A stretch of 64,000 bases of DNA from Amblyornis subalaris (GCA_018881555.1 JACAXG010000164.1:1115747-1179746); one strand, 5' to 3'; positions 22,977 to 35,657 are shown, counted from the stretch's first letter. Numbers and translations are program-made. Notes: generated from the letters alone by a model not told the origin.

Positions 22977-25643
22977 CCCCGAGCTACCCGCACTGAATGT
23001 GTTCCACAACAACAAACTTTCTAGGAGTTTATGGGGGATTTTATTGTGTCAAGCTGTAATACATGACAGTGCCAAATTGTTGCTATTTTCCATAAGAGCA
23101 TTTCACCTTGGAGCGTTACTAGGATGAAACACAGGCAACACATGCAAATTATAAAACCCGAAGATTATGATGTGACACCCTAAAAACTAGCATTCTAATT
23201 ATATTGTTTATGTAAATATTACTTGACTTTTCCTTTCCTTTAGCTGTGATATAATAGAAGTATAATGACATAGGTCCTGTTCAGCAAATGACATAGTATA
23301 CAAATTTTACACAGTGTTCTAATTAAATTGCTAATCTTGGTCCCAGTGGCTAAATTTGTCCTAGTAATCTGAATAGCAGTAGGTCACAGCCTTAACCTCT
23401 GGCACATGTATCAGCGTGGTCAAATTGTTCACTAGCCTGTAAACTGTCCACTCTTTGGACCATGAGAACTTCCTACAACCCCTTAACATGGTTCAAGCTG
23501 TCAGTACGGCCTGAGACTGCTCTCCCAGCAGGCAGCCTTTTCTGAGAATGGAGAACAGACAGCCGATGAAGGGGGACAATAAATGTATGGCTGTGATCAG
23601 TACTATGACATTTGAAGAATGGACTTTTCCAGATCCTTTTGATAACCTCTAAACAAAACCAACATGTTCTAGAGAAATGGGAAACACGTGAAAATATGCA
23701 CTTTAAATCAACGTTTAAGCAGTAAGCCTTAGCTGTCTTCATAACGCCTAGATCATTTTTAAAATACCGAATAGATGCATAGTGCAACGTTACTAAAAAA
23801 CATCAACATCTAATTTTGAAGTACACAGCTTGAAGTTTTTCTACAAACAGAAGGCTAATTGCTGATTCATGATATCACAGTCAGAAAAAAACTCTAAGAT
23901 TCTATTCGTAAGACCTCCTGAAAGGGAAAAATAGCAAAGCTTAGAAATAATCATATTGTGTGTTCACACGACACCATTAACAAGTCATGTATTTATTAAT
24001 AGCTGATAAAATAATATCTTAATAAATTTCTAATCTATAGTAATCGATTACCCACAAATCTTATAATTCAGCCTTTAGGTTTATAGCCATGGATTTTAAC
24101 CCCATATTGCAAGTCCTGCAGACCTGCTTAAAGCCATACATAACACATGGTATTCACAATTGCAACATGCTCAGAAAAATACAGTTGAATAGTTTCTAAA
24201 CATTTTTAAACATTAGGAGGTATTTCAGATAATTATTTCTTATATATAGCTGTTACTAATACATACATGCATACACAGAGACACGTATATACACAAACAT
24301 ATACAGAAATAATTTTCTTTTCTAAGTTTAGTGGGATAAAAGTCATTGAATTAAAAGAATGCTGAAACAAGCAGTTACACACTCTAAATGACTGCTGCAA
24401 TGCAAAATCCAGTCTCAGAAAGCTTGCATAGTGACTTGAAATATATCATTTTTTTCCAATCCAAATGCTATTTTTCAATTCAGTGGGCCTCAAGCTTCTC
24501 AACAAACTGGATCAATTTGAAGCTACTCATTCAAAAGGGGTTCTTAAATGCCAGTCCTAGAATTCAACATGACAGAGGAGACAAAGAGTCATCTTCATTT
24601 CCAGTCACAATCAGCTCTGTGCACAGGCCCACATCAGCATAGGGACCCTGGACTGTGCTGTGGGTGCAAGTCACTCAGGAAAGAGCAAACAGCCTTCCGT
24701 TTTTTTCCAAATTGCAAATAGGGCAAGAAAATTGCATAGTTCTTAAAATACAAAGTGGTATTTTTTAATATCCCTTCTGTTGGACAGCTCAGAACTATTA
24801 TACAGGGTATGAATAGAAGAAGCGGTTGCTTTTTAGCTAAAAAAATGGGTAGTGAGCCCTTCCCATATACAGGAACACTACCCAGTTTCAGTGACTTCAC
24901 TTTATAAGTGCTGAACTCGGTCCTTAACACAAAGTACTTCAGCCTGCATAAGCCTCAACCACACTCAATTGCAATTACACAGCACAAGAACATGCCAAAA
25001 ATCTTACACCAGAGGTCTGGTAACAGTTTGGGAAAGAATGTAGTCTCTGACAGCTGTGAAAAACTGCTGCCATGATACCATGCTTGGGAATGGGGAAGTG
25101 GTAAACGAAAGTTCAAAAGACTCCGGAGCAGCTGTTCTGTCTCCAATGCACACCTTTACTCACATAACCTAACTCTTTGATCTCCTGTAGAAATTTGGCT
25201 GCCTTATGCTGTTTGCAAGCAGAAGGCACATCAGTGAAGATCCATTTGTATGCAGCTGATTTGTTTTATACAAATGCTTCAAAAATAGGAGAAGTAGCTC
25301 CACTGGTGAGTAGTACAGAGAGAACAAACTAAGTGTAGGAAGCACAGCTCATGTTTCAATAAAGACCACAAAATCAGGAAAGTACATTGTGATTTTTATA
25401 GGACTAGTAACAAAAAAACAAAAATGGAAGAGATTCTCAGATATTTGAAGAACTGAGAAAGTTCTTTCTGCAGTAGGTTGGACATTTACACATGGTAAGG
25501 ACAAAAAACAGAGAGCAGGACAATGAAAGTAAAGGTCTATTCAAAGATTTTTCCTTCCTTTAAAAACTGTCCATTTAAAGATTTGACAGTCGGAACACAA
25601 CAGGCATACTTATCTCTGATGGATGTAGCTTTGCTCTTTAGCC

Positions 25644-25657
25644 TTTTTTTTTTTTTT
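25644..25657. repeat. T14 homopolymer
   Basis: Uninterrupted run of 14 T in unique sequence. Confidence 0.8.
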
Positions 25658-26891
25658 GTCATCATCTCCTCATTTGCTGTAACATAAGCTAGCAGCAGAA
25701 CTGGTATGTCAGCTGGATACAGTGCCCCACCTTCAACTCTTAGCTCCTCTGAAGCCCAGCATAATGCTGTCTCTCATGAGATGGCACCCCATCTGTCCAG
25801 GTTTTTGAAGTGCTGAACTATCCCAGCCAAGCAGACAGCATCCTGGCACATCTCTCAGAGAAGGCTTTCCCCTCTGCTGTAATGCCACAGCAACTCAGGA
25901 ATGGAAGGTTAATAGTATGAAAAAAATTACGAAATATTTTTGTTTCCAGAGAAAGTAAAGATACATTGAGCTGGCCCCAAAATGTGTTCTGTTCTCACAT
26001 TTAGCNGCAGGTTTATGAACTGTCTCATAAAATAAATTAAGATTCCTGAAAACAGCACACCTGTCTTGCCCTTTTGAAGCTCAATTGCATCCAAACAAAT
26101 GAGGGCATTCTGATGAGTTTCCTTTCCACAGTACAAAAAAGGCCATAAGTTTTGTTCACAGCCAGTCCTGCTGTGCTGTTTTGNCTGCTTTTTATTTTCC
26201 CTTTTACAATGATTTTGATTGATAGTTCTATCAAANCTGTGGTAGTAACCAACTGGCAAACAATGCTCCAGTGGAAAAATACAACAGATTTTAATACAGA
26301 TAAAACCAGATTTCTACAGAAGTTTTTCTAAAAAATGCATGAAGCCACCATGGTGTAAGCGCATCTTTTAAATACACTTACCTAATTTTCTAACAGGATT
26401 ATATGGTAAGACAATACGCTGAAGTGGTAGGTATNGTACTCAGGTATTATTTCCACTAGCAGATACTCAGTTCAACAGAGCAAGCCACTGAAATTATCAT
26501 CCATTACTGTCCCTACATAAGTATTCAACAAATATAAAATTTTGACATGTGTAGTAGGCAATCTGAATGTGGCTCATAATATTCCAGATTTTATAAAATG
26601 TTTAGAAGCAAATTATTTTAAAATGTTACATTCCAGTAACTCCCAGGAGTTTTATTTTGGAAGGGCCTTTGTGAACTGTCACAATATGCAGAAGACTGAA
26701 TCATCAACTANTACCACCTTGTCCTCTCTTTATATTCAATATGTGCCATTTTTTTGTGAAAGCTACCCACTGCTGCAACATATTTTTTTTNAAAAAATAC
26801 TCTTTTTATTTTCCAGAGAAGATAAGACTTAGTAGTTTTACTTTCTTATAAGCATCTTTGTGTCATATTTTTTTGCCTCACAGCCTCTATA

Positions 26892-26935
26892 ACAGACCCA
26901 GGTTACATCAGTAACACGACTAGGTTACATCAGTA
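26892..26935. repeat. 22-bp tandem duplication (two copies)
   Basis: Two adjacent 22-bp units (26892-26913 and 26914-26935) agree at 18 of 22 positions and share the core AGGTTACATCAGTA. The 5' word ACAGACCC recurs once more at 26941-26948, which suggests a decayed third unit. Confidence 0.8.
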
Positions 26936-28524
26936 ATTTTACAGACCCGGCATAGACCTCAGTCAAGAAATCTATTAAATCTACTGAAAAATGAATCATT
27001 TGACAAGTCATGCTATACTCCTAGTAACAGTTCTACTCTTTTGTCATAATAGGTCTCCTAGCACCATCACACAATTGCAAAATCATTAAGACGCAGCCGC
27101 TGTCTTTTAAAGAGTAAGAAAAGTGATAAAAAGCCCCCTTCCCTAGCAGATGACTATATGCTATTGACTCAATTCTAAACAAAGTGATGTTGTACCAAAA
27201 CCACACTCTATAGCAGGGAAAGGTCCTCCTATTGGCCGATGCTATAATTTACAGCAAAGAACTGAAGTGAGCATATATTATGTTNATACACTCTTTCCTT
27301 TACCCTGAATCAGAAGATATTTTTCCACTCTCACTGAAAATCTGAAAGCCTGTGCTAATTAACTGTAAGCTGTGATAGCTGCTAGACTGCAAGAAATCTC
27401 TTGTCAGGTTAAGGGCTCTCTAGATATTTTTGAAATCTGAGTGTAGAGGCTTTAAAAATTAACCCTAGAAGAAGCAGCAAAATCAGAGCATACCAATTAA
27501 AAAGTCTGCTGAACCAAGAAAAAAGTATTTTACCAACTTCACTGGAGTTTGAATCTGGACCTTGAAGACTGGTATGGAATAACACGACCNATGGAAGTGG
27601 CATTACATAAAGCCCTAAAGACTGTATTACTCAAAACCTTTCTCTGCACAGGGGTCATTCAAAGCCTTTTGTGATGCATCACACTAAGAACAATAAGATA
27701 AATATTTAAGAATATTGTTCATGTTTATAAGAGGAGAAGTTGAGGAAATATACCACCTTACTGTACAGGATCTTCAAGCAAACATTTAACAACTTCTCCA
27801 AACATTATGATCCCAAATATAGTATTATGAAGCCAAATCTACTGTGATACTCTGTTGACATCAGTTTGTTGTATCTAAATTCCTGNGAAGGCTCATTTAC
27901 GCAGCCCCATTCAAAAAATTCCATAAGTGGAAAAATACAGTATTACAAAGGTTTGGGGGTTCTTCCTAATTATAAGTAAATATTACACATAATAAGTAAG
28001 TATAAGAAAGAAAAAGAAAAAAAAGCTTTCTATGCATTTCTTAGTGACATTGGTTGTCCTAGTCTGTCCCTTCAACCACATGTTTTCTCACTGGAAGAAA
28101 AGGTGAGGTGATGGATTTTGCATTCAGAAGCACAGATACACTGTGTTCTTTTACTTTTCTTATAAATGCCTACAATGAGGCAGAGAAAGAATGACAAGAG
28201 AAAGGCTTATCATTAATTGCGGGCATTGTGCCAGTTGACTCCCTCCATACAATGCCTTCTCAGAATCTGAGGAAAATTAAATATGTAAAAGAGGGGATCA
28301 GAAAGCCTAGAGTACCTTTATGCAAGTATTAAAATGAGAGGCAAATCAGACGAGTGTGTGTGTATGTTTTTAAGAAATTCTACCCCACACAAAGAATAGG
28401 AAATTAATTAATTGCATAAGAAATACTGTGTGCATACATTAGGCTTTTCTTCCACTTACAAAACAAATACAGACAGAAACATTTTTACATTGCAAATCTA
28501 CTTCTTAGGTCAGGCTGAGTGTTT

Positions 28525-28550
28525 TATACATATATATATATATGTATATG
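28525..28550. repeat. (TA)n microsatellite, palindromic
   Basis: TATACA, six TA units, then TGTATA form a 24-bp perfect palindrome at 28525-28548. AT-dinucleotide repeats of this kind are length-variable and can extrude as cruciforms. Confidence 0.85.
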
Positions 28551-31500
28551 TAAAAAAGATCCTCAATGTAGCAAATTAATAAGCATTTCTGAGTGATGAT
28601 CAGATATTTAAGCTAGAAACAACTGGTTTTTTGCCTGCTGTGCATATCAAAGTATCTAAATTTTAATATCAATTTAATATTTAATGTTAAAAGACTGGCC
28701 ACTATTCTCAAGTATTCAACATTTTCAGCATGTTAGTAAAACCAGAACTGTCACTTCTACTATAAAAATAACCAAAATAACACAAAGTCACACTGGATTG
28801 ATCTGCTTTAAATATTTTGGGACATCATTAATTAGGTGAACAACAGTTTTTATGCAGTAAGTTCTCCTTGCACACTTTAAATGAGCAGCTCAGTACGACA
28901 GAGGAAACACAACAATCAGAACAAGTCATTCATATGTGACAATATAAATGATTCCTTCCAATGTGTTGATGAAAAACACATTTCTATTTGTTTGAGGTAT
29001 CACACATCATAGTAGAGAATCCTTTAGACTGAGTCCATTCATCAAAGCCAGCTGACTATGTGAGCAGATGAGTTACTGGAGCACTACGCAGTTCTTTCTT
29101 CAGCAGCAAAATTGACTGTATTCACAGGTTAAAACGTAAATAGTAGAAACAGAATTGTGACATGAATAGTATCATTGCCATATAATAGGAAAAAAAGAAA
29201 TAAATGAATAATCATGTAGCCTTTCTCCTAAATGGGCTCCTATTGAAAGTTCCCAACAAAACTTCAGGGTAGAACAAAACTTATCTCACATCTGTGCACA
29301 TTCACTAGCTTCCCAGCTGAATCTGATACATTATAAGAGAAAGTTAGAATTCATGATTTTAGAAAAAAAGTCTTGTGGTTTTTTTACAGGAAAACAACTC
29401 TCAGTTAACACCAACCCTAATTTAATCCTTGATGTAAGACATTCACAATCCCTTAAAATAAAAATGTGGTTTAAAAGGAAAAAAAAAACCCCAAAAAACA
29501 ANAAATAAACAAGACCCAACAGCTGTATGCACTTTTAATCTTCAGAAAAGCATGTGTTCTGAGAATCATGTTTGTTTTTAAAACATCTGTAGGTATTTTA
29601 TAGAAAATTACATTCTGCAAAANACAACATATTGCAATTACACATCACACACATTGGTATTCTCATCTTATGCCTACCATACCAATACTTCATCTAATAC
29701 TGATATAATGAGTGTATGCACCACTTACAATTATTATTGCATTTAGAATATATTTCTTACTTGAAAACACTTTTATTTGTAAGAAGAAATACGATTATTT
29801 TAGCTAAATCCTTATTTTGTACCATTCATATTGGTTTTTTTAACTGCAACTGGGAACAAAAAGTAAAAAGCTGCATAATTCCTATTTGAACAGAAGGTGT
29901 GAATGATGTGTATTTACAAGAAAACATCTTTTAAAGAGATTACTTTTTTCCCTTTCTATCCTAGCTTCAGTATAACAGTCCTTAATGCTATTGGCATACA
30001 CACCTGTCAATTGATCAATGTCTATTGAGTTACGTAGCCGAGTGTAGGAAAACCATGTGATAATCAAATCCTTCTATCTAAGGGTATGTTTTGAACTTTC
30101 TCCTATCTTCTGAACTCTCATTTTCTTCGGCATTCAGCTTAATTACACAGATGTTTTCACAGATGAACACTGACTCCACCAGCTAGCCTTGCGTGGAGGA
30201 GCAGGCTGCTGGCAGGTGGCTGTACCACACTCTCCATTCTTACACAGAGAATGCACATTGCTGGCTGAGAAGTCTGTGATACAAACACCTCATTTGCTCT
30301 CTGATGCGACTTTTTGCTCTCTACAGTAGCACTGCTTGCAAACGAGACATTTTACACTTATAGGAGCCCCCTCCTCACACTCCATACCACATCAGTAATG
30401 CTCTGTAATTCATGCACTGCTTCCAACAGAGGAGCAGCCAGCTTCCACTGACTCACCTTGCAAGTGGATGCTCACGTGCCAGTGGGAAATGAAAATTGAT
30501 TCCTGCAGATACATTGCANCAGGTGGCTCAAGTATTTTTGCCTGGATATGATGGAGGTGGAAAGGGAAANGGGAATCGGGGTCTGCAATAGAGAAAGATC
30601 TGCACTGGAGAGATAGGAACAGCATCACTTAAGACAGAATGTCTGCTGTTGCAGTTCCCAACTAGAATCACAGAACTCAATCAGATCCAAGGGTAAACAC
30701 AAGTTGTTTCTTTACATGTTAAGTAGGGCACACAGATCTTGTATAGTAATGAGTAATCTATTATTTCTGTGCCTCCCTCACAGAATCTGTCCCTTAACTA
30801 TGCTTCAGAGCAACCCAGGGCTGTCATTGATACCACAGACCCACAAATCGAATCACAAAAAAATCAAAGCAGAGACTGGAAAAGCATTTTGGGCATATAA
30901 AAATCCAAACACCTAATGTTCACACATGTGCATCTACAAGCCTGAGACAAGGACCCACATTTCTTAGGCCTTTTCAGGTGCAAAATAAAATATTTCCAAA
31001 TTAGACATCTTTTAAATTGGAGGCCCTGTGAAAGCATACAATACCAAAGCCCATTCCATCTCTCTCTATATTTTTATTTATTATAACTCTCCTAGAAAGA
31101 AAAGAATTGGCCTCCTAATCCAAATATGTCCAGCAAATGTTCAAAAGTTTCCATCAAGATGAGTTAGTCTTAGAATTTTAGCTCTCTGTTGGTTATTAAA
31201 CCTGACTATAAAAATGTTAGGATGTTTTTCCTGGAGCAGAAGTTGAAGACAACACACTCAAGTGACAACGTCAAGTTCTGTGAGATCAAGAGGATGAATG
31301 TACACACAGTACAGATTCCTAGTGACTGAAAAGAGCCATTCAGAAGTGGTTCAATGAGAGATCTAAAANAAGCCCCTCCCATTATGGACAAAAAATAGAT
31401 TCCCATCCTCACTTAGTAAGGAAGAGTAAATACCTGGATGGTGTATGACAGTTAGGCAAACTCAGTGCTGTCTCTTGGTCATCTAATCAGCATGATAATG

Positions 31501-31837
31501 TATGCAACTCCTCAAGCAGTAAATACGTGACTCAATGACTACAACGACAAGTTATGAAATCACATAAGAAAATGAATGCAAGAAAGGCTACTTTCTCTTT
31601 TTTTATTTTTTTAGACACCTTCCACTATCCTTCAGCATGTACAGAGCAACAACATTGGCCAAAACACAGAAGTGGAATGTGAATTCATGTGATTAAGAAG
31701 ATTAATTTCTCCTCCTTACCCAAAATATGAACAACATATTTCAAGCCTCACTAACAGTTATNAAAAAATAATAATTCCAACGGTATAGATTCACTGCCCA
31801 GAGTCACTACATCTGTTGTGTGAGTGCCTTAAGCTTT

Positions 31838-31855
31838 GCTATGCAATTGCATAGC
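31838..31855. repeat. 18-bp perfect palindrome containing ATGCAAT
   Basis: GCTATGCAATTGCATAGC is self-complementary. Each half contains ATGCAAT, close to the POU octamer ATGCAAAT and to C/EBP-like TTGCAAT half-sites. A dimer-binding site is possible but unproven. Confidence 0.85.
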
Positions 31856-32814
31856 CAGACTGAGCATGCCCAGCNATATGTTCAGCAAGTGATGTATTTC
31901 AACTGTTTCTTGTCCTTATATACATACACCTGTTTTGACAATGCTCTAATGTGAAGACCATTGCTGTCAGGAGCAATCTTTTTGCAGCAATAATGCTTAG
32001 TTTTTCAGAAAACCATGCAGAAGGGCTAGGGAAGTTACNGTCTTTAGGAAACATTGTCTTATTATATCTTTACCTGTGTTTACCATGTGAGCAGTAAATC
32101 CTTTCTTGCTAACAATTCCCATTCACTACTCAATGTGCAAATGGAAGTATGGGTTTATAGACACAGTCATTTGCTTTATTAGAAATCATTACTGACAGCT
32201 CTTTGGGAACATTAATACCTGGTGGTTATTTTCTGCTTTTTAATACTAAAATGAAGACCTCAGTTTTCATATATGCAACAATATTGTTGTTACTGTAAAA
32301 GCAGATTTGTGTTATTCAGACCTTACACTGTTTTCACAGTAGGTCTGGTTACATGAATTCTAATTATCTTCAGCAGAAAAAAAAGTGGAAAATTCTGGGA
32401 GTCATGAATTTCTAATATATAACAGTTTATTCTTTGTAAATAACTTACAGAGATTATACAGGGATAGTGTTTTCCCTTCCGGAAAGAAAATAATTATTTT
32501 TTTAGAATTTACTGCAATAAATATTTGTGTGAAAGATCTTAGGAGTTAACACCAAATGAGTCTTTCAGTCTAAAAAAAAAAAAGGCAGATGAATTCCTCA
32601 GAAAGCAGCTAAGCTAAAGAGGGAAAAAGATATTTTAGATAAAGATTCATAAGAACATGCAGTTCATCTCCAGAAGCAGTTGGAGTTAAGACTCTATCCC
32701 AGCAANAGCTCAGTCACATATTTAACTTTTTGCTTGGCGAGGAATTGAGGTGACTATTTGGAGCTTCTGAACCAAAGCATGCAGTTTTGCTAAAGAACAG
32801 GTTAACAATCCTGA

Positions 32815-32830
32815 TTTTTTTTTTTTTTTT
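32815..32830. repeat. T16 homopolymer
   Basis: Uninterrupted run of 16 T. Confidence 0.8.
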
Positions 32831-33270
32831 GAGAGAGTAACCCTATTCCATTAACGGGAAAAAAATGGTCAAGAGATATTTTCTACAGCTCCCATCTATG
32901 TGAATTTGATTACAATGCTATGGTTTAAGATTTAAGTGTAGCTGTTCCAAAAAGAATCTTCCTTTGTATTGAAGCCTCTCAATCTACTAACCATAAATTT
33001 CTGGAAATAAATTGTTCTGACATCCTGCCCTAAGAAGGGTAGAGAGTAACAGATGAGGTAACACTGCAATATAAAAACTTTCCTCTTTTCTTTCAGAGAA
33101 TTTATGGCTTTTCTACCCACTGTCGCTTGGACTCCTTCTTTTTTGCAAAGTTTTCATGCTAGTCCTTCTCCCGTGAATTCATTTACATGAATATTGACTA
33201 TCACCTCTTATTGTGACCAGATTGTTACATCAGGCACAGGACTCCAGACAAAGAAGAAAAGTGTGAGAGT

Positions 33271-33441
33271 TGGGGATTTTTTTTGGTTTCTTGTTTTGTT
33301 GGTTTCGGGGGGTTTTTTTTGTTTGGTTTGGTTTGGTTTGGGGTTTTGGGGTTTTTTTTGGTTGGTTGGTTTGTGGTTTTTGTTGTTGTTGTTATTGCTG
33401 GTTTTTATTACTATTATTTTGTTGGGGGTTTTTTTGTTTGA
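33271..33441. repeat. G/T-rich low-complexity tract with G-quadruplex potential
   Basis: About 170 bp are almost free of A and C on the plus strand. A run of six G lies at 33307-33312. At 33325-33351 there are five G runs (GG, GG, GG, GGGG, GGGG) separated by loops of 3-4 T, which satisfies a two-tetrad G-quadruplex pattern. Two overlapping open frames (33194-33457 and 33270-33461) are long only because T/G-rich DNA has few stops in these frames; their Phe/Trp/Gly/Leu-rich translations are artefacts. Confidence 0.85.
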
Positions 33442-34626
33442 TGTTAAATCACAGTAAATGAAACACCAACTATCATTTTAAAAGGAACTTGGACAGTACA
33501 AGATGCATTTTGGAAACAAAAATACAGTCNATTACTAACAGACTAATTGCACCTTATTAAGCTTTCCTAAGGAAGACTAAAGTAGGATTTCTAGCTTTCA
33601 TATGTCAGAACCACACTACATTTGCTGTTTAATATTCAGTTCTTCCTCAGCTTCTGACTTCCACAGACAACTAAAACATCTCTATCTTCAAAGTTGTGTT
33701 TTGAAATGTACTTTAAGTAGTTAATTAAGCAAGTTACAAAGTGAGAAAAGAAGTTTTAAAAATTATTGTGCTTAAAGAAAAGATAAATTTGTCAAGAAGA
33801 GATTCAAGCATACATTGAACGTGCAAGCACCTCATCATACTGGTGCTTTTATGGTATTTAGATAGCAACAGTCATAACCCCTATTTTCTACCTCATTGGA
33901 GTTTCTGCTACCAGTAACAGCAGAAAACTATTCAAGCCTTCACAACTTTTGTCTTTGAGATGTCTGTGTCCCATTATGAATATGAGCGAGCTAATTAATG
34001 CACATTCCTAAGTTTTTACACATTGAGAGCTGCTTACAGGAAAGCTGTAAAAGACACAGAATATAATGATTAAGACATTCCTAATATGTTCCATCAGTTC
34101 TATTTCTTGTGGCTTCTCTATGTTCTGTCTCACATAAGGTTTTGTTCTTCTATGTTCTCCACCTTCTTCAGAAACTTGCTGAAACACTAAGGGACAAATT
34201 GAGACAAGCATGATCGGAGAGAAAATAATTTTCAGTACACTCCAGGAAGTCCCCAAACCACACACTAGGCACTCATGCTTACACGACTGTGGAATAGCAC
34301 AGTGGGTGGATTTTGTAAGAAGTGGTGGATTCCAGTAAAACCAAGCAAACACACAGATCAATTTTCTACACATTCAATTCCACANTGGAACATCCATCTC
34401 TAAAAACTTGAGATATGAGAAAGTTTTTCTGAATACTAATCTCTTCAGATAAAAATACTATCTTTAAAAGTTACTACATTATAATGACAAAGCAACGAAT
34501 TATGTTANCAGTTTAATCTAAAATAAACACCATTTAGATTATTTGGTGGGGAGACAAGAGCCTGCCTGAAGTTCATCCTCCTTTCACATAAGGAAACTGA
34601 GCAATTTAGGACTTTTGCTATACTCC
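33442..34626. other. Unique A+T-rich non-coding DNA
   Basis: No gene or repeat family recognised. A 121-codon minus frame (34008-34373) has several cysteines but no domain I know and no flanking gene structure; it is considered chance. Confidence 0.5.
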
Positions 34627-34800
34627 TGTGTGTCGCTCTCGGACACGAATAAACACANGGAGACAGCTGTCAGGGTCTACCAACAGGTAGAGGCTAAAAG
34701 GAAAAGAGTGAGAGCCGGCCTCTGCCNTTGGTCTTTATTTATATGTTTTCAGAAACCACCGTAGATTGGAGGATGGGAATACCACCTCCTGCCGTCCACT
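34627..34800 (-). mobile_element. LTR-like segment of an endogenous retrovirus (probable solo LTR, edges uncertain)
   Basis: On the minus strand a TATAAATAAAGACC box/poly-A-signal-like word lies near 34733-34746. It is followed by a more G+C-rich segment of about 110 bp that ends ...GAGAGCGACACACA near 34627, consistent with the CA end of a 3' LTR boundary. A second AATAAA occurs on the plus strand near 34649. No primer-binding site follows, no retroviral coding sequence is adjacent, and no target-site duplication was found, so this would be a solo LTR. The family was not identified and the U3 end is not defined. It could also be unrelated unique DNA. Confidence 0.4.
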
Positions 34801-35657
34801 GGTCAACAAAATTGTCTATCATATAGGCTAGGAATTCGTAAACATTGGCCAGTTAGTAATAACAAAAGTTATGTTTATACAAAGTGCGTGAGAAACTATT
34901 TGCTGATCTAAAACACTGCACAACTAAAGAACTGCAAAATGCAGAGCTACACCTGTGTCTTCATAAATCTCATGGTAGACTCATCATCTAGTAACAATAT
35001 CAGTCAGTTAATCACAGTACGTTTGAATGCTGCTGGCCTAAAATTTACAGCGGAGTCTTAGTGTCCTACATTCAAGGCAGAAGAGAGAGTTTCATTTCAC
35101 CATTCAGTGCTGTAGATCTCATTGTTCATAAAAAACAATTAACAGTGGCAACTAGTGATGTTTAACCACTTAGGTTTCCAGTGTGTAAGAGAAAACAGAA
35201 GTTGACATGACCTTGCAAGCAAAGCAGTCTCCTACATTTGTCAAATCAAATAAAAATGAACTTTAAAGATACTTTGGTGCTGCAGTTTAAAAATGAATTG
35301 TTACTGTCTTTTGTAGCACTTCTAGAATAAAAGAGAAGCAGGTTCTGCTGGACATTCATCCTGACTAGTTTTAGAATTTGGAACTCCAGATAGGCGTGTC
35401 TTCATTTAACCTAAATCTGTTTCATTTTATGTAAAATGTAACTCTGATCCAGAAGGGAGAATAAACGTGTCAAAACAGAATTTAGTAAGGAATGGAGTAG
35501 CTACACTATCCTGTTTTTTAAAGGAAGTTTCTCTCTGCCAAGATAGAGGCACCACACTTGTAAGGGTTGTAAACAACATATATCATAGGTTTTCTTCTAC
35601 ACTTCCACAGTAGAGAATTTAATTTATCGTCTGAGAAATAAGGTCAGGTATATTTAA

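Larger units (their letters stand above)
22490..22995. promoter_or_regulatory. CpG-rich, G+C-rich block (candidate CpG island or LTR)
   Basis: Hand counting 22501-22980 gives about 180 C and 111 G in 478 called bases (61% G+C) with 24 CpG, an observed/expected ratio near 0.57. The inner 300 bp (22681-22980) give 18 CpG and a ratio near 0.68, which passes the usual island criteria. Flanks on both sides are near 35% G+C. A CCAAT box lies at 22495-22499. Two perfect 7-bp hairpins are present: 22888-22906 (CCCTTTG/CAAAGGG) and 22955-22976 (TGCAGCT/AGCTGCA). There is no canonical TATA box I would defend. The block could be the promoter of an unannotated, possibly non-coding transcript, or a young G+C-rich solo LTR. 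Neither typical LTR ends nor a target-site duplication could be established. C exceeds G strongly on the plus strand. Confidence 0.5.
22996..28524. other. Unique A+T-rich non-coding DNA
   Basis: No recognised exon, RNA gene or interspersed repeat. Open frames such as 23473-23787 (minus, 104 codons) and 25927-26259 (minus, 110 codons, overlapping another minus frame) are unsupported. A T14 run lies at 25644-25657, a CATA-rich patch at about 24255-24305, and a 22-bp tandem pair at 26892-26935. Confidence 0.5.
28551..33270. other. Unique A+T-rich non-coding DNA
   Basis: No gene or repeat family recognised. A poly-A/C patch lies at about 29479-29518. A slightly more G+C-rich stretch runs 30180-30660 and contains only a short minus frame (30410-30628, with two Ns). 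An 18-bp palindrome lies at 31838-31855, and a T16 run at 32815-32830. Confidence 0.5.

Noticed and set aside
33194..33461. Two overlapping hydrophobic frames rich in Phe, Trp, Gly and Leu
   Set aside because: Translation of G/T low-complexity DNA, not a membrane protein.
34008..34373. 121-codon minus-strand frame with several Cys
   Set aside because: Cysteines do not form a motif I recognise; no gene context.
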